DNA from: Saprospiraceae bacterium UBA1994
Lineage (GTDB): Bacteria; Bacteroidota; Bacteroidia; Chitinophagales; Saprospiraceae
Assembly: GCA_002335865.1 (NCBI GenBank)
Contig: DDCY01000029.1
Coordinates: forward strand, 345,544-409,543
Length of the DNA stretch: 64,000 bases
Reading direction: 5' to 3'
The notes below the pieces were generated by a model. That model saw only the letters and a list, made by a program, of their open reading frames with translations, made no database searches and was not told the origin of the DNA. Of this stretch, positions 1 through 9,769 are shown piece by piece. The position numbers and the translations under genes were made by a program. Within the stretch, counting starts at the first letter, position 1; each line of letters starts with the position of its first letter.

Positions 1-1726
1 AAATACTTTTTTGCTCTTTGAAGGGATTAAGTACGTTGTAGTCAGGTCTATTGATTCTTCGACCATAGTTGGCTGAGAATGAATGCATAGGAGCATATTG
101 GAAGCTTATTCCCAACGTAGGGAATAGGTTGGTATAGTTAGTGTCTACAGGAGCCTCTTGCAGTTCTGGAATGAAAGCCATAAGCTCACCTTTGGAGTCT
201 GTATTCTCTACTCTTACTCCTGTCGAGATTGACACTTTGTCACTGAGTGATCTATTATAGCTTACATATCCAGCGATAACCGTTTCGTTATAGTCAAACT
301 GATTAGATCGGAGATTATTTTGGATCTCCTCACCATCTATCACATCGTTGAATAGAAATGTATTGTCACTAGATACGACTCCATACTTAGAACCGATTCC
401 GATCTTTCCTCCTAATGCTTCTGTTTCGTAATCTATTTTTCCTGTATAGATATCGATAACTCTGGGTGTTGTATATGAAGTGATAACACTACTTAGAGGT
501 ATTCCATCTTCAGTAAAGTATTCATTAGGTTGGTTTGTCTTTCCATCATTATTGAATCTACCAAAATCGAGATCAATATTGAATGTGTTGTTATTTTTTT
601 GATAACGATAGTTAGTGTTTGCGGTATACTGACTTACTGTTCTATCGGTTTGATTATTAGCTATAAGTACACTATCAATTTGTGTAACTACACTGTCAGC
701 GGATATTTCACTTCTATTGTTTCCCCTACCCGTAGTTTCACCATTTCGGCCTGTCACTAAGAAACCTAGAATATGGCCGTCAGCTACGTAATAATCAGTC
801 CCTAATCTATAATTGACATTACGAGTAGTGTTTTCTGACCTGTTCTTCTCATCAATGATTAGTTTGTTCTGGAAATTTTTAAAATTGAGGGTATTGAAAT
901 TTTCATTATTCATAGCTCCTAATGTACCGAAGGCATTTACTTTGCTATTACGATAGTTACCAGATAAGCTCCCATTATATTTTGGTAATTCTCCCATTCC
1001 AAATGAACCACTTACTGTACCATTGGCTCCGTGGCTTTTATCTTTTTTAAGTCTGATATCTATAATGCCAGCATTTCCTTCCGCTTCGTATCTCGCTCCA
1101 GGGTTAGTGATGATATCGATTTTATCGATTTGCTCAGCAGGAATACCTTGTAAGTAGTTAGCCAGGTCTTCTCCTGCTAGCGGTAATCTCTTACCGTCAA
1201 GATATATGAGCACTCCTGATCTGCTAAGTACAGATATATTGTCATTATTATCTACTAATACACCAGGGGCCTTTCTCATGAGAGATAGTCCGTTTTCGCC
1301 GGCACTATTGATAGTCCCTTCTATATTGAATACGGTGCGGTCCGCTTTTACTTCTATGAGAGCTCTTTTAGCTGTGATTACTGCGGTTTCTAATTTTACA
1401 GAGGATGCCGAGAATATAATCTTCCCGAGGTCTAAAGTATTTCCTTTACTTATGTTGAGTTTAGTTTGATTGATATCTTCCATTCCTACATAGCTAGCCT
1501 TGAGGAAGTAATTGCCATCATCGATTCCTGACATTTTGAATTTACCGTCGACATCTGTGGCCTCCACTTTTACCATACTGCTATCTGAAGATGCATGAAG
1601 TAATACATTAGCGTATATGACAGGCTGATTCTTAGCGTCGTGAAGTGATCCAAAGATTGTCCCTGATTGGCTATAAGATGCAAATGAAAGAACTGAGAAT
1701 AAAAGTGTAAATAGATTGTTTTTCAT
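1..1726 (-). CDS. TonB-linked outer-membrane beta-barrel protein, N-terminal part (3' end outside window)
   Basis: The reverse strand encodes a protein starting MKNNLFTLLFSVLSFASYSQ, a signal peptide, and 575 codons lie in the window. After the signal peptide comes a carboxypeptidase-regulatory-like beta-sandwich (about residues 22-105, with the phrase SGTIFGSLHDAKNQPVIYAN). It is followed by a TonB plug domain that includes GVLIYLDGKRLPL and the IDIITNPGARYEAEGNAGII stretch. The beta-barrel then begins, and the visible end carries RRINRPDYNVLNPF. This order and these phrases fit the Bacteroidota outer membrane protein beta-barrel family (OMP_b-brl_3 type), not SusC, because no SusD partner is near. 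The substrate cannot be inferred. The start codon is an ATG at 1724-1726. The barrel end is missing because the gene runs off base 1. Confidence 0.85.
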   Translation of the reverse strand, partial: MKNNLFTLLFSVLSFASYSQSGTIFGSLHDAKNQPVIYANVLLHASSDSSMVKVEATDVDGKFKMSGIDDGNYFLKASYVGMEDINQTKLNISKGNTLDLGKIIFSASSVKLETAVITAKRALIEVKADRTVFNIEGTINSAGENGLSLMRKAPGVLVDNNDNISVLSRSGVLIYLDGKRLPLAGEDLANYLQGIPAEQIDKIDIITNPGARYEAEGNAGIIDIRLKKDKSHGANGTVSGSFGMGELPKYNGSLSGNYRNSKVNAFGTLGAMNNENFNTLNFKNFQNKLIIDEKNRSENTTRNVNYRLGTDYYVADGHILGFLVTGRNGETTGRGNNRSEISADSVVTQIDSVLIANNQTDRTVSQYTANTNYRYQKNNNTFNIDLDFGRFNNDGKTNQPNEYFTEDGIPLSSVITSYTTPRVIDIYTGKIDYETEALGGKIGIGSKYGVVSSDNTFLFNDVIDGEEIQNNLRSNQFDYNETVIAGYVSYNRSLSDKVSISTGVRVENTDSKGELMAFIPELQEAPVDTNYTNLFPTLGISFQYAPMHSFSANYGRRINRPDYNVLNPFKEQKSI

Positions 1727-1880
1727 CGATAATTGATTGACTAATAGTAATGGTTACAAATATTTTAAGAATGACGCTGATAGATAAAGGTTTTAGATTT
1801 AATAATTACTCCATTTTGTCGAAGTAATTGCACCATTGAGTGACTTCTTTAATCATTTTATGATATAATAATAATACTCA

Positions 1881-2828
1881 TTAAGTATCTGCAGAATGTG
1901 TTTCGACAGATGCAATACTTTTATCGTCGGAAGATTTTTTTTCTTTGCTAGTATTAATGAAGTATACGCCAGTAAGAAGTACACCTGCAGCGACTAATGA
2001 TTGATTTGTAATTTGCTCATCTAGAATATACCAGCCAAGTGTTAGAGCAACTAATGGGTTGATATAGGTCGAAGTAGCTACTTTTTCAGGGGAGACGATC
2101 TTAAGGAGATAATTGAAGGATGTAAAAGCCAAGATACTACCGAAAATTATAAGTATAATCATAGAGCACATAACACGATCGCTCCATACGGAAATAGGTG
2201 CCCAGCTCTCTCCAAATACAAGACTAGCAATCATTAACATTAAGCCACCAAAGAACATCTGATAGCTAGTATTGATAAAAAAATTCTTAGGTAAGTCGGC
2301 CTTGGCTACAAACAAGCTTCCATATCCCCAGGATAGCATACAAGCAAAGATCATGACCATTCCTGAGATGGCATTCTCTTGAATGAGCAGAGATTTTTGA
2401 CTCACTAATATATAAATACCTATCGTCCCCAGTATTAAACCGACTATTGACTTAGGACGTATTTTCTTTCCTTCTAATACCCGCATTAGTGCAAGCAAAA
2501 CTAGTGGCTGAGCCGATATCTCGAGAGCAGCAAATCCGCTATCAACATACTTTAATGCCCAAACCACAATGCCATTACCAACGGTGAGAAAGAGGATTCC
2601 TACATAGGCACAATTGATTGCTTGCTTTTTGGTGATGCTGAGATCAAGTCCAAGTATCTTAGCAATCAAAAAAATAAGCAACCCCGCGGTCGTAAATCTA
2701 ATAGAAGCCAAAAAGAACGGTGCTAACTCTGCAACACAAATCTTATTAAGTAAATATGTGGATCCCCAAATAACATAGATGGATATAAATGCTAAAACTA
2801 TAACTACGATATTTCGTTCTTCCTTCAT
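1881..2828 (-). CDS. EamA/DMT-family transporter
   Basis: This 315-residue protein is almost entirely hydrophobic, with about ten predicted membrane segments in two similar halves, as expected for the drug/metabolite transporter superfamily. The first helix contains VIWGSTYLLNKIC, the typical EamA opening (W-G-S/T followed by a basic or polar residue). The end is a hydrophilic Lys/Ser/Asp-rich tail in the cytoplasm. Family members export amino acids or other metabolites across the inner membrane, but the substrate cannot be read from sequence. It stands alone, with the next gene upstream (msrB) divergent. It is unrelated in operon to the second DMT gene at 55.4 kb. Confidence 0.9.
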   Translation of the reverse strand: MKEERNIVVIVLAFISIYVIWGSTYLLNKICVAELAPFFLASIRFTTAGLLIFLIAKILGLDLSITKKQAINCAYVGILFLTVGNGIVVWALKYVDSGFAALEISAQPLVLLALMRVLEGKKIRPKSIVGLILGTIGIYILVSQKSLLIQENAISGMVMIFACMLSWGYGSLFVAKADLPKNFFINTSYQMFFGGLMLMIASLVFGESWAPISVWSDRVMCSMIILIIFGSILAFTSFNYLLKIVSPEKVATSTYINPLVALTLGWYILDEQITNQSLVAAGVLLTGVYFINTSKEKKSSDDKSIASVETHSADT

Positions 2829-2973
2829 TACTATGATGTATGCCTCAAAGCTACTACTTTGCAGTTAAGAAAACTTTGAATATTGCTATTGATCTAAACT
2901 ATTTGGATGATTAATGGCTTTAAGTTTGTATACCTTCATGATATTATAATAACAACTATAAACTATCTGATTT

Positions 2974-3498
2974 ATGAAGATTATGAGATATATAATTTTG
3001 CTTTTAGCTTTTTCGATAGTGTCATGTAATTCTAACTCTCAAGCTCCTGTAAAGAATTCTGCAGCTTCAACAGACAACATTACTGTCGACTTCAGTAATA
3101 TAGATCTAACAAAGATTGAAAAATCCGAAAAAGAGTGGAAGGAAGAACTTACGGATCAAGAATACTACGTGCTAAGAGAGAAGGGCACCGAGAGAGCATT
3201 TACTGGTGATCATGTAAACAATAATAAAGAAGGCGTATACACTTGTAAAGCTTGTCAACTACCGTTGTTTACGAGCACTACCAAATTTAAATCAGGTACG
3301 GGATGGCCAAGTTACTATCAGCCTATCTATAATGAATTAATCTTAGAAGATACAGACTACCTATTGGGTTACGCTCGTACAGAAGTATTATGTGCCAGAT
3401 GCGAAGGTCACTTAGGACATGTATTTAATGATGGACCTAAGCCAACAGGACTTAGATATTGTATTAATTCTGTTTCATTGGATTTTGTGGAGAAGTAA
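2974..3498 (+). CDS. msrB: Peptide-methionine (R)-S-oxide reductase MsrB, lipoprotein form
   Basis: The protein repairs methionine-R-sulfoxide in oxidised proteins. The 174 residues carry a lipoprotein signal peptide with Cys18 in IVSC, so it probably sits in the periplasm anchored to a membrane. The SelR/MsrB domain covers about residues 50-172. Zinc-binding pairs are CKAC (91, 94) and CARC (140, 143). The substrate motif GTGWPSYYQP is at 108-117, GHLGHVFNDGPKPTGLRYC follows, and the catalytic cysteine is Cys163. No MsrA domain is fused. The 5' region contains TACCTTCA, a weak match to the -7 box seen elsewhere in the window. Confidence 0.95.
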   Translation: MKIMRYIILLLAFSIVSCNSNSQAPVKNSAASTDNITVDFSNIDLTKIEKSEKEWKEELTDQEYYVLREKGTERAFTGDHVNNNKEGVYTCKACQLPLFTSTTKFKSGTGWPSYYQPIYNELILEDTDYLLGYARTEVLCARCEGHLGHVFNDGPKPTGLRYCINSVSLDFVEK

Positions 3499-3645
3499 TT
3501 AGAGGCGTTATTTATTGAATTAAGGCAATTGTCATTCTGAGCCTAGCTAAAGAATTAATGAATTATTTGTGTTGTTCATTTCGATCTTGTGGAGAAATCT
3601 ATTGCAATGAATGTAATTTGTAACCTTGTTATACAACTAATGAAA

Positions 3646-4107
3646 TCAACACATCTCTAAAATTTTCATCACCTTACCATTATATTTCACTTCGTCTCCA
3701 ACACTCTTGCCAGCTAGGATCAACCCTATCGGAGACGGTAATGATATGCCATAATATTTTGTTCCTTCGATCACTAGTTTCCCGGCACTAATAGCTATAA
3801 AGTAACTTCCAGTATCACATCTTACTAGACTTCCGAGCCCAGTATGAGTATTAGTCGTTTCTACATCTAATTGGTTGAGTATTTGCTTCACTTCAAGCGC
3901 TGCATAAAGCTGTACGGTAGCTTTCTGTTCTTCTAATTGCATCATCGTCCTACCAGTTTCGTGTTTATCACCTGCACTACTTTTAGTCTCATTACTTCGA
4001 GACTCTGCTACATCATCCAATTTCTTTTGTATTAATTCGATTCTTTGATCGATATACTCAGTACATTTATGATATAACTCACGTTTTATTTCAAATCCTT
4101 CTTTCAT
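3646..4107 (-). CDS. GreA/GreB-like transcription factor family protein
   Basis: The protein has a helical N-terminal half (residues about 1-85) with the phrase SSAGDKHETGRTMMQLEEQ, followed by a small beta-rich domain ending SPIGLILAGKSVGDEVKYNG. This is the layout of Gre factors: a coiled coil, then an FKBP-like C-terminal domain with the SPIG-A-LG-K-GDEV pattern. Bacteroidota homologues are often mislabelled 3-oxoacyl-ACP synthase in databases; nothing here resembles a ketosynthase. The N-terminal coiled coil is shorter than in GreA, so RNA polymerase cleavage activity is uncertain. An ATG at 4120-4122 is also possible, but the ATG at 4105-4107 matches the usual start of homologues and leaves 22 bases to the divergent gene. 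Confidence 0.7.
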   Translation of the reverse strand: MKEGFEIKRELYHKCTEYIDQRIELIQKKLDDVAESRSNETKSSAGDKHETGRTMMQLEEQKATVQLYAALEVKQILNQLDVETTNTHTGLGSLVRCDTGSYFIAISAGKLVIEGTKYYGISLPSPIGLILAGKSVGDEVKYNGKVMKILEMC

Positions 4108-4129
4108 ATGATAAATATACATCGCACCT

Positions 4130-4714
4130 ATGAACTACCTTGCACATATGTACCTTTCTTGCAGTGATGAAGATCTAATCATCGGTAATATGCTAGTGGA
4201 TATGATGAGCATCAAGAGGTTGAGGGAATTACCAGGGCAATATCACAAAGGTTTTGAATTGCATAGATTGATAGATAGTTGCACCGATGAACATCCTAAA
4301 GTAAAAGAGGCAGTTCTTAAGCTTCGCGAGAATCATAGAAAATACGCGCCAGTGGTGATTGATATATTTTACGATTACGTATTGTCCCTAGAGTGGGAAA
4401 GATACTCAGAAGAGGATATTCAAGATTTTTGCAATGGCATTTATGAAGTCATCAACAAGCACTTACATAACCTACCAAAAGACATTGTTATTAGACTTGA
4501 GAAAATGTTAGCTGATAATTTTCTTATGACATGTAGCTCACCCAAAGCTATTAAACGGGTGTTCGATTTGATAGATATTCGCGCTAAATTTAACAATAAC
4601 TTTTCTCTGGCTACAAAAGATCTACTAGAAAATTACGATTACTTCAGAGATAACTTCTTTAAGTTCTTTCCTGATATGATAGAGAAATCAGTATCTCATC
4701 GTTCACTGTACTAA
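4130..4714 (+). CDS. Acyl carrier protein phosphodiesterase (AcpH-like, DUF479)
   Basis: This 194-residue protein matches the AcpH family, which removes 4'-phosphopantetheine from acyl carrier protein. The N-terminus MNYLAHMYLS, the GNMLVDMM motif (19-26), HRLIDSCTDEHP (45-56) and the APVVIDIFYDYVLS stretch (73-86) correspond to the conserved His/Asp metal-binding positions of the HD-like fold. The usual Asp-His near residue 82 is Asp-Tyr here, a possible deviation at a metal ligand. It is divergent from the GreA-like gene with a very short shared upstream region. Activity is inferred from family membership. Confidence 0.8.
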   Translation: MNYLAHMYLSCSDEDLIIGNMLVDMMSIKRLRELPGQYHKGFELHRLIDSCTDEHPKVKEAVLKLRENHRKYAPVVIDIFYDYVLSLEWERYSEEDIQDFCNGIYEVINKHLHNLPKDIVIRLEKMLADNFLMTCSSPKAIKRVFDLIDIRAKFNNNFSLATKDLLENYDYFRDNFFKFFPDMIEKSVSHRSLY

Positions 4715-5002
4715 TTTTATCTCTATTTTTTGATATTTGGCATGTTCTAGATTGGGCTCAATAAAGAGTATCGATTGACATTTAGAATAGTTTATACATC
4801 CTATAAAAATCACTTTTTTGTTTGCAGAGATTGGAACAGAGATATTTAAAATGATATAAATATTTAATGATTTTAGCTATCTTACCAATAATCTAATTTA
4901 AGAATCGATTTTTTAATATTTCCTATTTTGTTATGTTTATCGATTTACATTTGAGAAATGATAATTAAATCAACTATTTAGAACTAATTTAATTTACAGG
5001 AA

Positions 5003-5845
5003 ATGAAACACTTAGCTTTAAAATTTGCGCTTACATTAATATTTACTTTTTCTTTTTCTATTATGTATTCTCAAATATTTGTAGATAGTATAAATGTCGT
5101 GAGAAAAGTAACAGTCAAAATGAACAACGGAGAGGAATTTGTTGGCGATGTAATTAAACAAGACGATGATATACTTATCTTAAATTCTAAGAATGGAGAA
5201 TTGAAGATTAAGGTAATACAGATCAAGAAAATAGAAGAATATACTTATGAAGGTGATTTCTTGTTTCCATCATCTCATGCGACAAGATATTTTTTTGGCC
5301 CTTCGGCAATACCTTTGAAAAAGGGAAAAGGATACTACCATAACGTATATTTGGTTGGAAATTTTGTGAATGTTGGAATAACTGATAATTTTTCTTTTGG
5401 AGGAGGGCTTGAGTTTTTTAGTACAGTATATGGAAGGCCTATTTATTTTTTGACACCAAAAGTAGGATTCGAAGTAAAAGAAAATGTGCATGTTGGTGGA
5501 GGATTTTTAACGGCTGGGATGGTAGGAGAGGGTAACGTAACTATGGGTTATGGCGTTTCCACTTTAGGATCTTCAGATAAGAATGTGTCCTTTGGAATGG
5601 GCTTTGGCGTTGCTGACGATGATTTAGGTGTGACTTTTGTATTTTCTGGGACGACAAGAGTAAGTAATAGTATTGCATTATTGACGGAAAATTATGTTTT
5701 TAAAAATTCACAAAACACAAATAACTCATATATTGGAATTCATGGTATTAGAATCCTAGGTAGAAAACATTCATTTGATTTTGGATTATTAGTATTTGCA
5801 GGTGTAGTTCCGTTGCCTTATGTGGCTTATTCTAAATCATTTTAA
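5003..5845 (+). CDS. Secreted protein with Sm-like N-terminal strand region and beta-barrel-like C-terminus, function unknown
   Basis: The 280-residue product starts with a signal peptide ending near MYSQ (residue 24). Residues about 33-75 form a small beta-rich unit (VTVKMNNGEEFVGDVIKQDD) that resembles an Sm/SH3-like strand pattern. The remainder is rich in Gly and aromatic residues in alternating strands (VGNFVNVGITDNFSFGGGLE), which suggests a small outer-membrane barrel. I do not recognise a characterised family. It stands alone between non-coding stretches and has no operon partner. Confidence 0.65.
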   Translation: MKHLALKFALTLIFTFSFSIMYSQIFVDSINVVRKVTVKMNNGEEFVGDVIKQDDDILILNSKNGELKIKVIQIKKIEEYTYEGDFLFPSSHATRYFFGPSAIPLKKGKGYYHNVYLVGNFVNVGITDNFSFGGGLEFFSTVYGRPIYFLTPKVGFEVKENVHVGGGFLTAGMVGEGNVTMGYGVSTLGSSDKNVSFGMGFGVADDDLGVTFVFSGTTRVSNSIALLTENYVFKNSQNTNNSYIGIHGIRILGRKHSFDFGLLVFAGVVPLPYVAYSKSF

Positions 5846-6155
5846 TGTTCAAATACAAAGTTCAATTGAGAATTTTAAAAATGTTTGAAGTAAATTTAGA
5901 AAACACTAAACAATTTAATTAATATTCTACAGTCTAAATAATAGATGAATTAATGAAAAAGAGAAACATTAATTATTTTATTTATTATGCTATCTATAGA
6001 TTCTTTATTGGTAGCATTGACAATATTAATATCTTCTAGAGATCTTTTAACAATATAATCTAAGAGTATTATTAGATTATAAGACAATTTTAAAGGTTTA
6101 ATGTGAAATGATAATGTAAATGAGCATTAAATCACTGTGTTTGTTTTTAACAAAT
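5846..6155. other. Non-coding stretch between convergent genes
   Basis: About 310 very A+T-rich bases between two converging genes. I see no open frame of note, no tRNA and no clear Rho-independent hairpin with a T-run. Confidence 0.5.
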
Positions 6156-6710
6156 TTATTTCTCTATCATTTTCATTTTTGGTTCTTGCAAGTAATTCTT
6201 TGTGTTTGATTCAATAATCTTTTTTAGATTTTTAAGATTTTCTTCTTCTTGGGCTTTCATTGATTTCGGCATAAAGGCAATCATTGATTTAGCTAAAATA
6301 CCATTTCCATATATTTTAGATTTTGTTTTTATTATGGTTGAATTGCCATTTTCTTGAAGTTGCATCTCATAATTCATATCCATGAAATCCATTGCGAAAG
6401 ACATAGCCATTAGTTTATTGGGTTCCACAGCCATTATCGTTTCTTTCATTACAGTTTCTTCGCCTTGGTCCAATACATATACATTGGAAACGGCTCCTTT
6501 TGTTCTTGGAGTTCCACTTATATGTTCAGTCCTCTGATATCCTAAAATCCATTCAGATACTTTAGACTCATCTTGCAATACGGCCCAAGCCTCTTTTACT
6601 GGTTTGTCTACTGTTATTTTGCATTCATAGATTACTGAAGTCGTATATATTCCCATTCCAAAGAAAATGAGGACTAACAAGAAAATTATTGAGATAATAT
6701 ATTTCATCAT
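6156..6710 (-). CDS. SRPBCC (START-like) family protein with N-terminal membrane anchor
   Basis: The 184-residue protein starts with one membrane segment (about residues 5-24), followed by a domain with the SRPBCC pattern: CKITVDKPVKEAWAVLQD, then WILGYQRTEHISG, and a C-terminal long helix. SRPBCC proteins form a hydrophobic pocket that binds lipids or small ligands. The anchor would place the domain on the periplasmic face of the inner membrane. No catalytic residues can be assigned. Either of two adjacent ATG codons may be used. Confidence 0.7.
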   Translation of the reverse strand: MMKYIISIIFLLVLIFFGMGIYTTSVIYECKITVDKPVKEAWAVLQDESKVSEWILGYQRTEHISGTPRTKGAVSNVYVLDQGEETVMKETIMAVEPNKLMAMSFAMDFMDMNYEMQLQENGNSTIIKTKSKIYGNGILAKSMIAFMPKSMKAQEEENLKNLKKIIESNTKNYLQEPKMKMIEK

Positions 6711-6817
6711 ATATACTGTATAATTAGGTAATACTTATTGCAATATACAAATTTGAAATAATATTCAAATAATATATTGCATTTTTTAACCAATTTAAAT
6801 ATATAATTTGGTATTAA

Positions 6818-7123
6818 ATTTTTGTTTCGATATTTATAGATGACTTAAAAGTAGCCTTTGAAGCTTTGAGAAAAGATTGATACAGATGGTATATCATAGT
6901 ATTTGATGGACCATCTTTATGGTTCAGTCCTAATAGTGAATAATTTTTAGGTCCAGATTGGGAAACCAATTGTATTGGACTAGAAAGTGTTGGAAAGTGT
7001 TTGAGTACCGATCATATCTTTCATACTAATTGGGATGATGAACATCTCACTTATAATTTGAATGTATCATCTGAAAAATTATTTTCAAATACATTATCAT
7101 ACCAACTTTTAAATTCTTACTGA
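6818..7123 (+). pseudogene. Remnant of a coding sequence with two in-frame stops
   Basis: Reading from 6818 in one frame gives about 100 protein-like codons broken by a TGA at 6878-6880 and a TAA at 6941-6943, ending at TGA 7121-7123. The pieces read IFVSIFIDDLKVAFEALRKD, then YRWYIIVFDGPSLWFSPNSE, then FLGPDWETNCIGLESVGKCL and onward. The mix of Trp, Cys, His and Asp residues, and the 58-codon stop-free tail in A+T-rich DNA, look like a decayed gene and not random sequence. There is no ATG at the start of the open stretch. I do not recognise the family. Confidence 0.45.
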
Positions 7124-7237
7124 TGTATTGAAGATTAATATCAATTGATATTTTAAAACGAAAGTAAAATATAGATTAATCAATCATTGACCCTTTGTAT
7201 TAAACTGGATTATAATATTGTCTTTTGAATATGAATT

Positions 7238-9094
7238 CTACATTTTAGTTTCTTTCAAAGCTTTTCCAATATTACGATCTAGAGCTTCATGAGCTAATGG
7301 CGCGGTATATAAATTCATAGCTTGCATAGATGCTTCTATAACATCCTTGCTATCACCTTGGGTAGTAGCTAACAAATCTTCCTTTAGTAGATTGATTTTA
7401 GAAATTTGTTCTATAGTTAAGGCATCTTTATTTTGTTCAATAAATCTTTGTGCCGCTAGTAGAATGTTATTGGCTTCATTGATAGACTCTAGTAATCCTT
7501 TAGTCTGCATATCAGACTCTGCATTTTGTAGAGAATCAATAAGCATCCTTGCCATATCTTCTTCCGAAATTCCATAAGCAGATCTGATTTCCATTTGCGT
7601 CTCGACATTGGATCTTAGCTCAGTTGCTTTTACAGTAAGTATACCATCAGCATCTAAGATAAATTTGATTTCAATCTTAGGTATTCCTGCAGGCATTGGA
7701 GGGATGTCAGTTAGATTAAATTCTCCTAGTTTTCGATTGTGTTCTACTAGATCTCGTTCACCTTGATAAACAGCGATTTTCAGGTTTTTTTGCCCATCTA
7801 CGCTAGTAGTATATTGCCTTCCTGCTCGCGTAGGTACTTTACTATTACGACTTATGATTACATCCATGAGTCCACCAACAGTTTCTATTCCCATTGATAA
7901 TGGAGTGATATCTATCAACAATAAATCTTTACGGTTTCCAGCAAGAATATCTGCTTGGATAGCTGCACCAATTGCCACCACTTCATCTGGATCGAGACTG
8001 TCATTGATAGATTGCCCAAAGTAATCTGATACTGCAGATTTGATAATAGGCATTCGTGTAGACCCGCCGACTAGTACTATTTGATCTATATCTTCATTGG
8101 ATAACTTGGCATCTTTCATTGCAAGTTTACATGCATTGATTGTTTTGGCGATGAGATCATAAGATAATGAAGCGAATGTCTCTGCATCTATGTGAAGCTC
8201 TTTATTTGCTATAGATGTTTTATAAGATCCAATAGTACTAATTGCCTTTTTAGCATGCTCTGCTTCAGTTCTGTACTCTTGTCCAAGTGACTTATTATTA
8301 TTGAGACCATCGGCAGAGATATCAGATTTCGATAACCAATAGTCGATGATGACTTTATCGAAATCATCTCCGCCAAGCTGTGTATCGCCATGAGTGGCTA
8401 ATACCTCAAAAATTCCATTTTGAATTTGTAAAATAGATATATCGAATGTGCCTCCACCTAAATCATATACCACTATTGTTTGTTCTTCATCCTTTGATAA
8501 TCCAATCCCATATGCAAGACTTGCCGCTGTAGGTTCATTTACGATTCGAAGTACTTCTAATCCTGCTAGTTTTCCTGCATCTCTGGTTGCTTGTCGTTGG
8601 GCATCATTGAAATAGGCAGGCACAGTTATTACCGCTTTACTTACAGTAGCTTTAAGATGTTTTTCGACTCTATATTTTAGCTCTTTAAGTATTTCTGCGG
8701 ATAGCTCTATTGGCGTATAGTACTTGCCATCTATCTCTACTTTTACTAATGCTTCAGCATCTTGATCAATTACATTATATCCTACACTATCTTTAAGACT
8801 ACTGAGATCCTGATATGATTTTCCCATGAGTCTCTTTACTGAATATATCGTTCGCTCCGGCGCAGAGATTAATTTCTCTCTAGCTATATCACCTACGACT
8901 ACTCCATCTTTACCAAAATGCAGTATTGAGGGTACCAAAGCATTAGATCCTGATGTATCTCTAATGACAAACGTTTCTTCGCCATCAGCATAGGCTACAA
9001 GAGAATTAGTTGTACCTAAGTCGATACCAATAATTACATCTTTCTTTTCCTCTTTGTCTACTGATCCAGCCTTGAGATTGATAGGTATTTTCAT
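7238..9094 (-). CDS. hscA: Fe-S cluster assembly chaperone HscA (Hsp70 family)
   Basis: This 618-residue Hsp70 ATPase begins with the HscA-type leader MKIPINLKAGSVDKEE before the nucleotide-binding motif GIDLGTTNSLVAY (23-35). Further Hsp70 signatures are ITVPAYFNDAQRQATRDAG, NEPTAASLAYG, VVYDLGGGTFDISIL and VLVGGSTRMPI. The substrate-binding domain follows (residues about 390-505) with a helical lid to the end. The leader and slightly shorter length favour HscA over DnaK. HscA helps transfer Fe-S clusters from the IscU scaffold, but no isc genes are adjacent here. The lipoprotein gene at 9140 lies just upstream on the same strand, 45 bases away, and may be cotranscribed. Confidence 0.9.
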   Translation of the reverse strand: MKIPINLKAGSVDKEEKKDVIIGIDLGTTNSLVAYADGEETFVIRDTSGSNALVPSILHFGKDGVVVGDIAREKLISAPERTIYSVKRLMGKSYQDLSSLKDSVGYNVIDQDAEALVKVEIDGKYYTPIELSAEILKELKYRVEKHLKATVSKAVITVPAYFNDAQRQATRDAGKLAGLEVLRIVNEPTAASLAYGIGLSKDEEQTIVVYDLGGGTFDISILQIQNGIFEVLATHGDTQLGGDDFDKVIIDYWLSKSDISADGLNNNKSLGQEYRTEAEHAKKAISTIGSYKTSIANKELHIDAETFASLSYDLIAKTINACKLAMKDAKLSNEDIDQIVLVGGSTRMPIIKSAVSDYFGQSINDSLDPDEVVAIGAAIQADILAGNRKDLLLIDITPLSMGIETVGGLMDVIISRNSKVPTRAGRQYTTSVDGQKNLKIAVYQGERDLVEHNRKLGEFNLTDIPPMPAGIPKIEIKFILDADGILTVKATELRSNVETQMEIRSAYGISEEDMARMLIDSLQNAESDMQTKGLLESINEANNILLAAQRFIEQNKDALTIEQISKINLLKEDLLATTQGDSKDVIEASMQAMNLYTAPLAHEALDRNIGKALKETKM

Positions 9095-9139
9095 AATTGT
9101 ATTCTATTTTATTTTAGTCTTATATTGGTCAGACTAAAT

Positions 9140-9706
9140 CTATTGGATTTTGAGTATGCTTTTCACTTCTTCGTACCTCAATAAAGCATCGAGATCTGGC
9201 TGTTTGATGTCTTCAGTAATATCGACACTAGGTATATGTGAAAGATCGCTAGCCCTGTTTTCTTTGTTCAATGCGGTCTTCTTGAGTTGCTTGATTACCT
9301 TTTTACCATTAAAGTAGGTGATTAACTCTTGATGTGTGTATCTACCAGAGGCTCTATCTTGATCACGCATGGTACCTTGCATAAAGTAGGGTATGGAGTC
9401 GTATATATAGTATGTTGCTCTTACAGTATAAGTCTCATCATATATATCAGCAGTAATTTTCACAGGTTCGCTAGAAGATCGATATATAGTATAGTTATAC
9501 TTCACATTAGAGCGTAATTCGTTCTTTAAACTGGTTTTCAATTCGCTAGATTCCACTGCTGCATAAGCTTTTTCTATAATCTTCAGCGCCTTCTCTTTTG
9601 ATACGTCTTGATTACGTAACAAACTGTCCAAATCAGCGTTATCGAAGTCTGATTGACACGCTGAGACTACTATTATTAAGAGTAGGAAGGTGTATAAACT
9701 TTTCAT
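9140..9706 (-). CDS. Lipoprotein of unknown function
   Basis: The product starts with a lipoprotein signal MKSLYTFLLLIIVVSAC, with lipidated Cys17. The rest (about 170 residues) has a helical N-terminal part and a beta-rich middle with VRATYYIYDSIPYFMQGTMR. No known family is recognised. The open frame can be extended to a GTG at 9710-9712, but the ATG at 9704-9706 gives a complete signal peptide. It is 45 bases upstream of hscA on the same strand. Confidence 0.65.
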   Translation of the reverse strand: MKSLYTFLLLIIVVSACQSDFDNADLDSLLRNQDVSKEKALKIIEKAYAAVESSELKTSLKNELRSNVKYNYTIYRSSSEPVKITADIYDETYTVRATYYIYDSIPYFMQGTMRDQDRASGRYTHQELITYFNGKKVIKQLKKTALNKENRASDLSHIPSVDITEDIKQPDLDALLRYEEVKSILKIQ

Positions 9707-9769
9707 TATCACAAATATTAATTAAATAGATGGATATAGTGTTCAATAGCTATTACTATATTTATAAAA

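Noticed and set aside
530..1469. Plus-strand open frames within the first gene
   Set aside because: They are antisense to the TonB-linked barrel gene, whose minus-strand frame has a signal peptide, plug and barrel motifs.
3646..4107. 3-oxoacyl-ACP synthase
   Set aside because: Common mislabel; the sequence is short and has a Gre-like coiled coil and C-terminal domain, not a thiolase fold.
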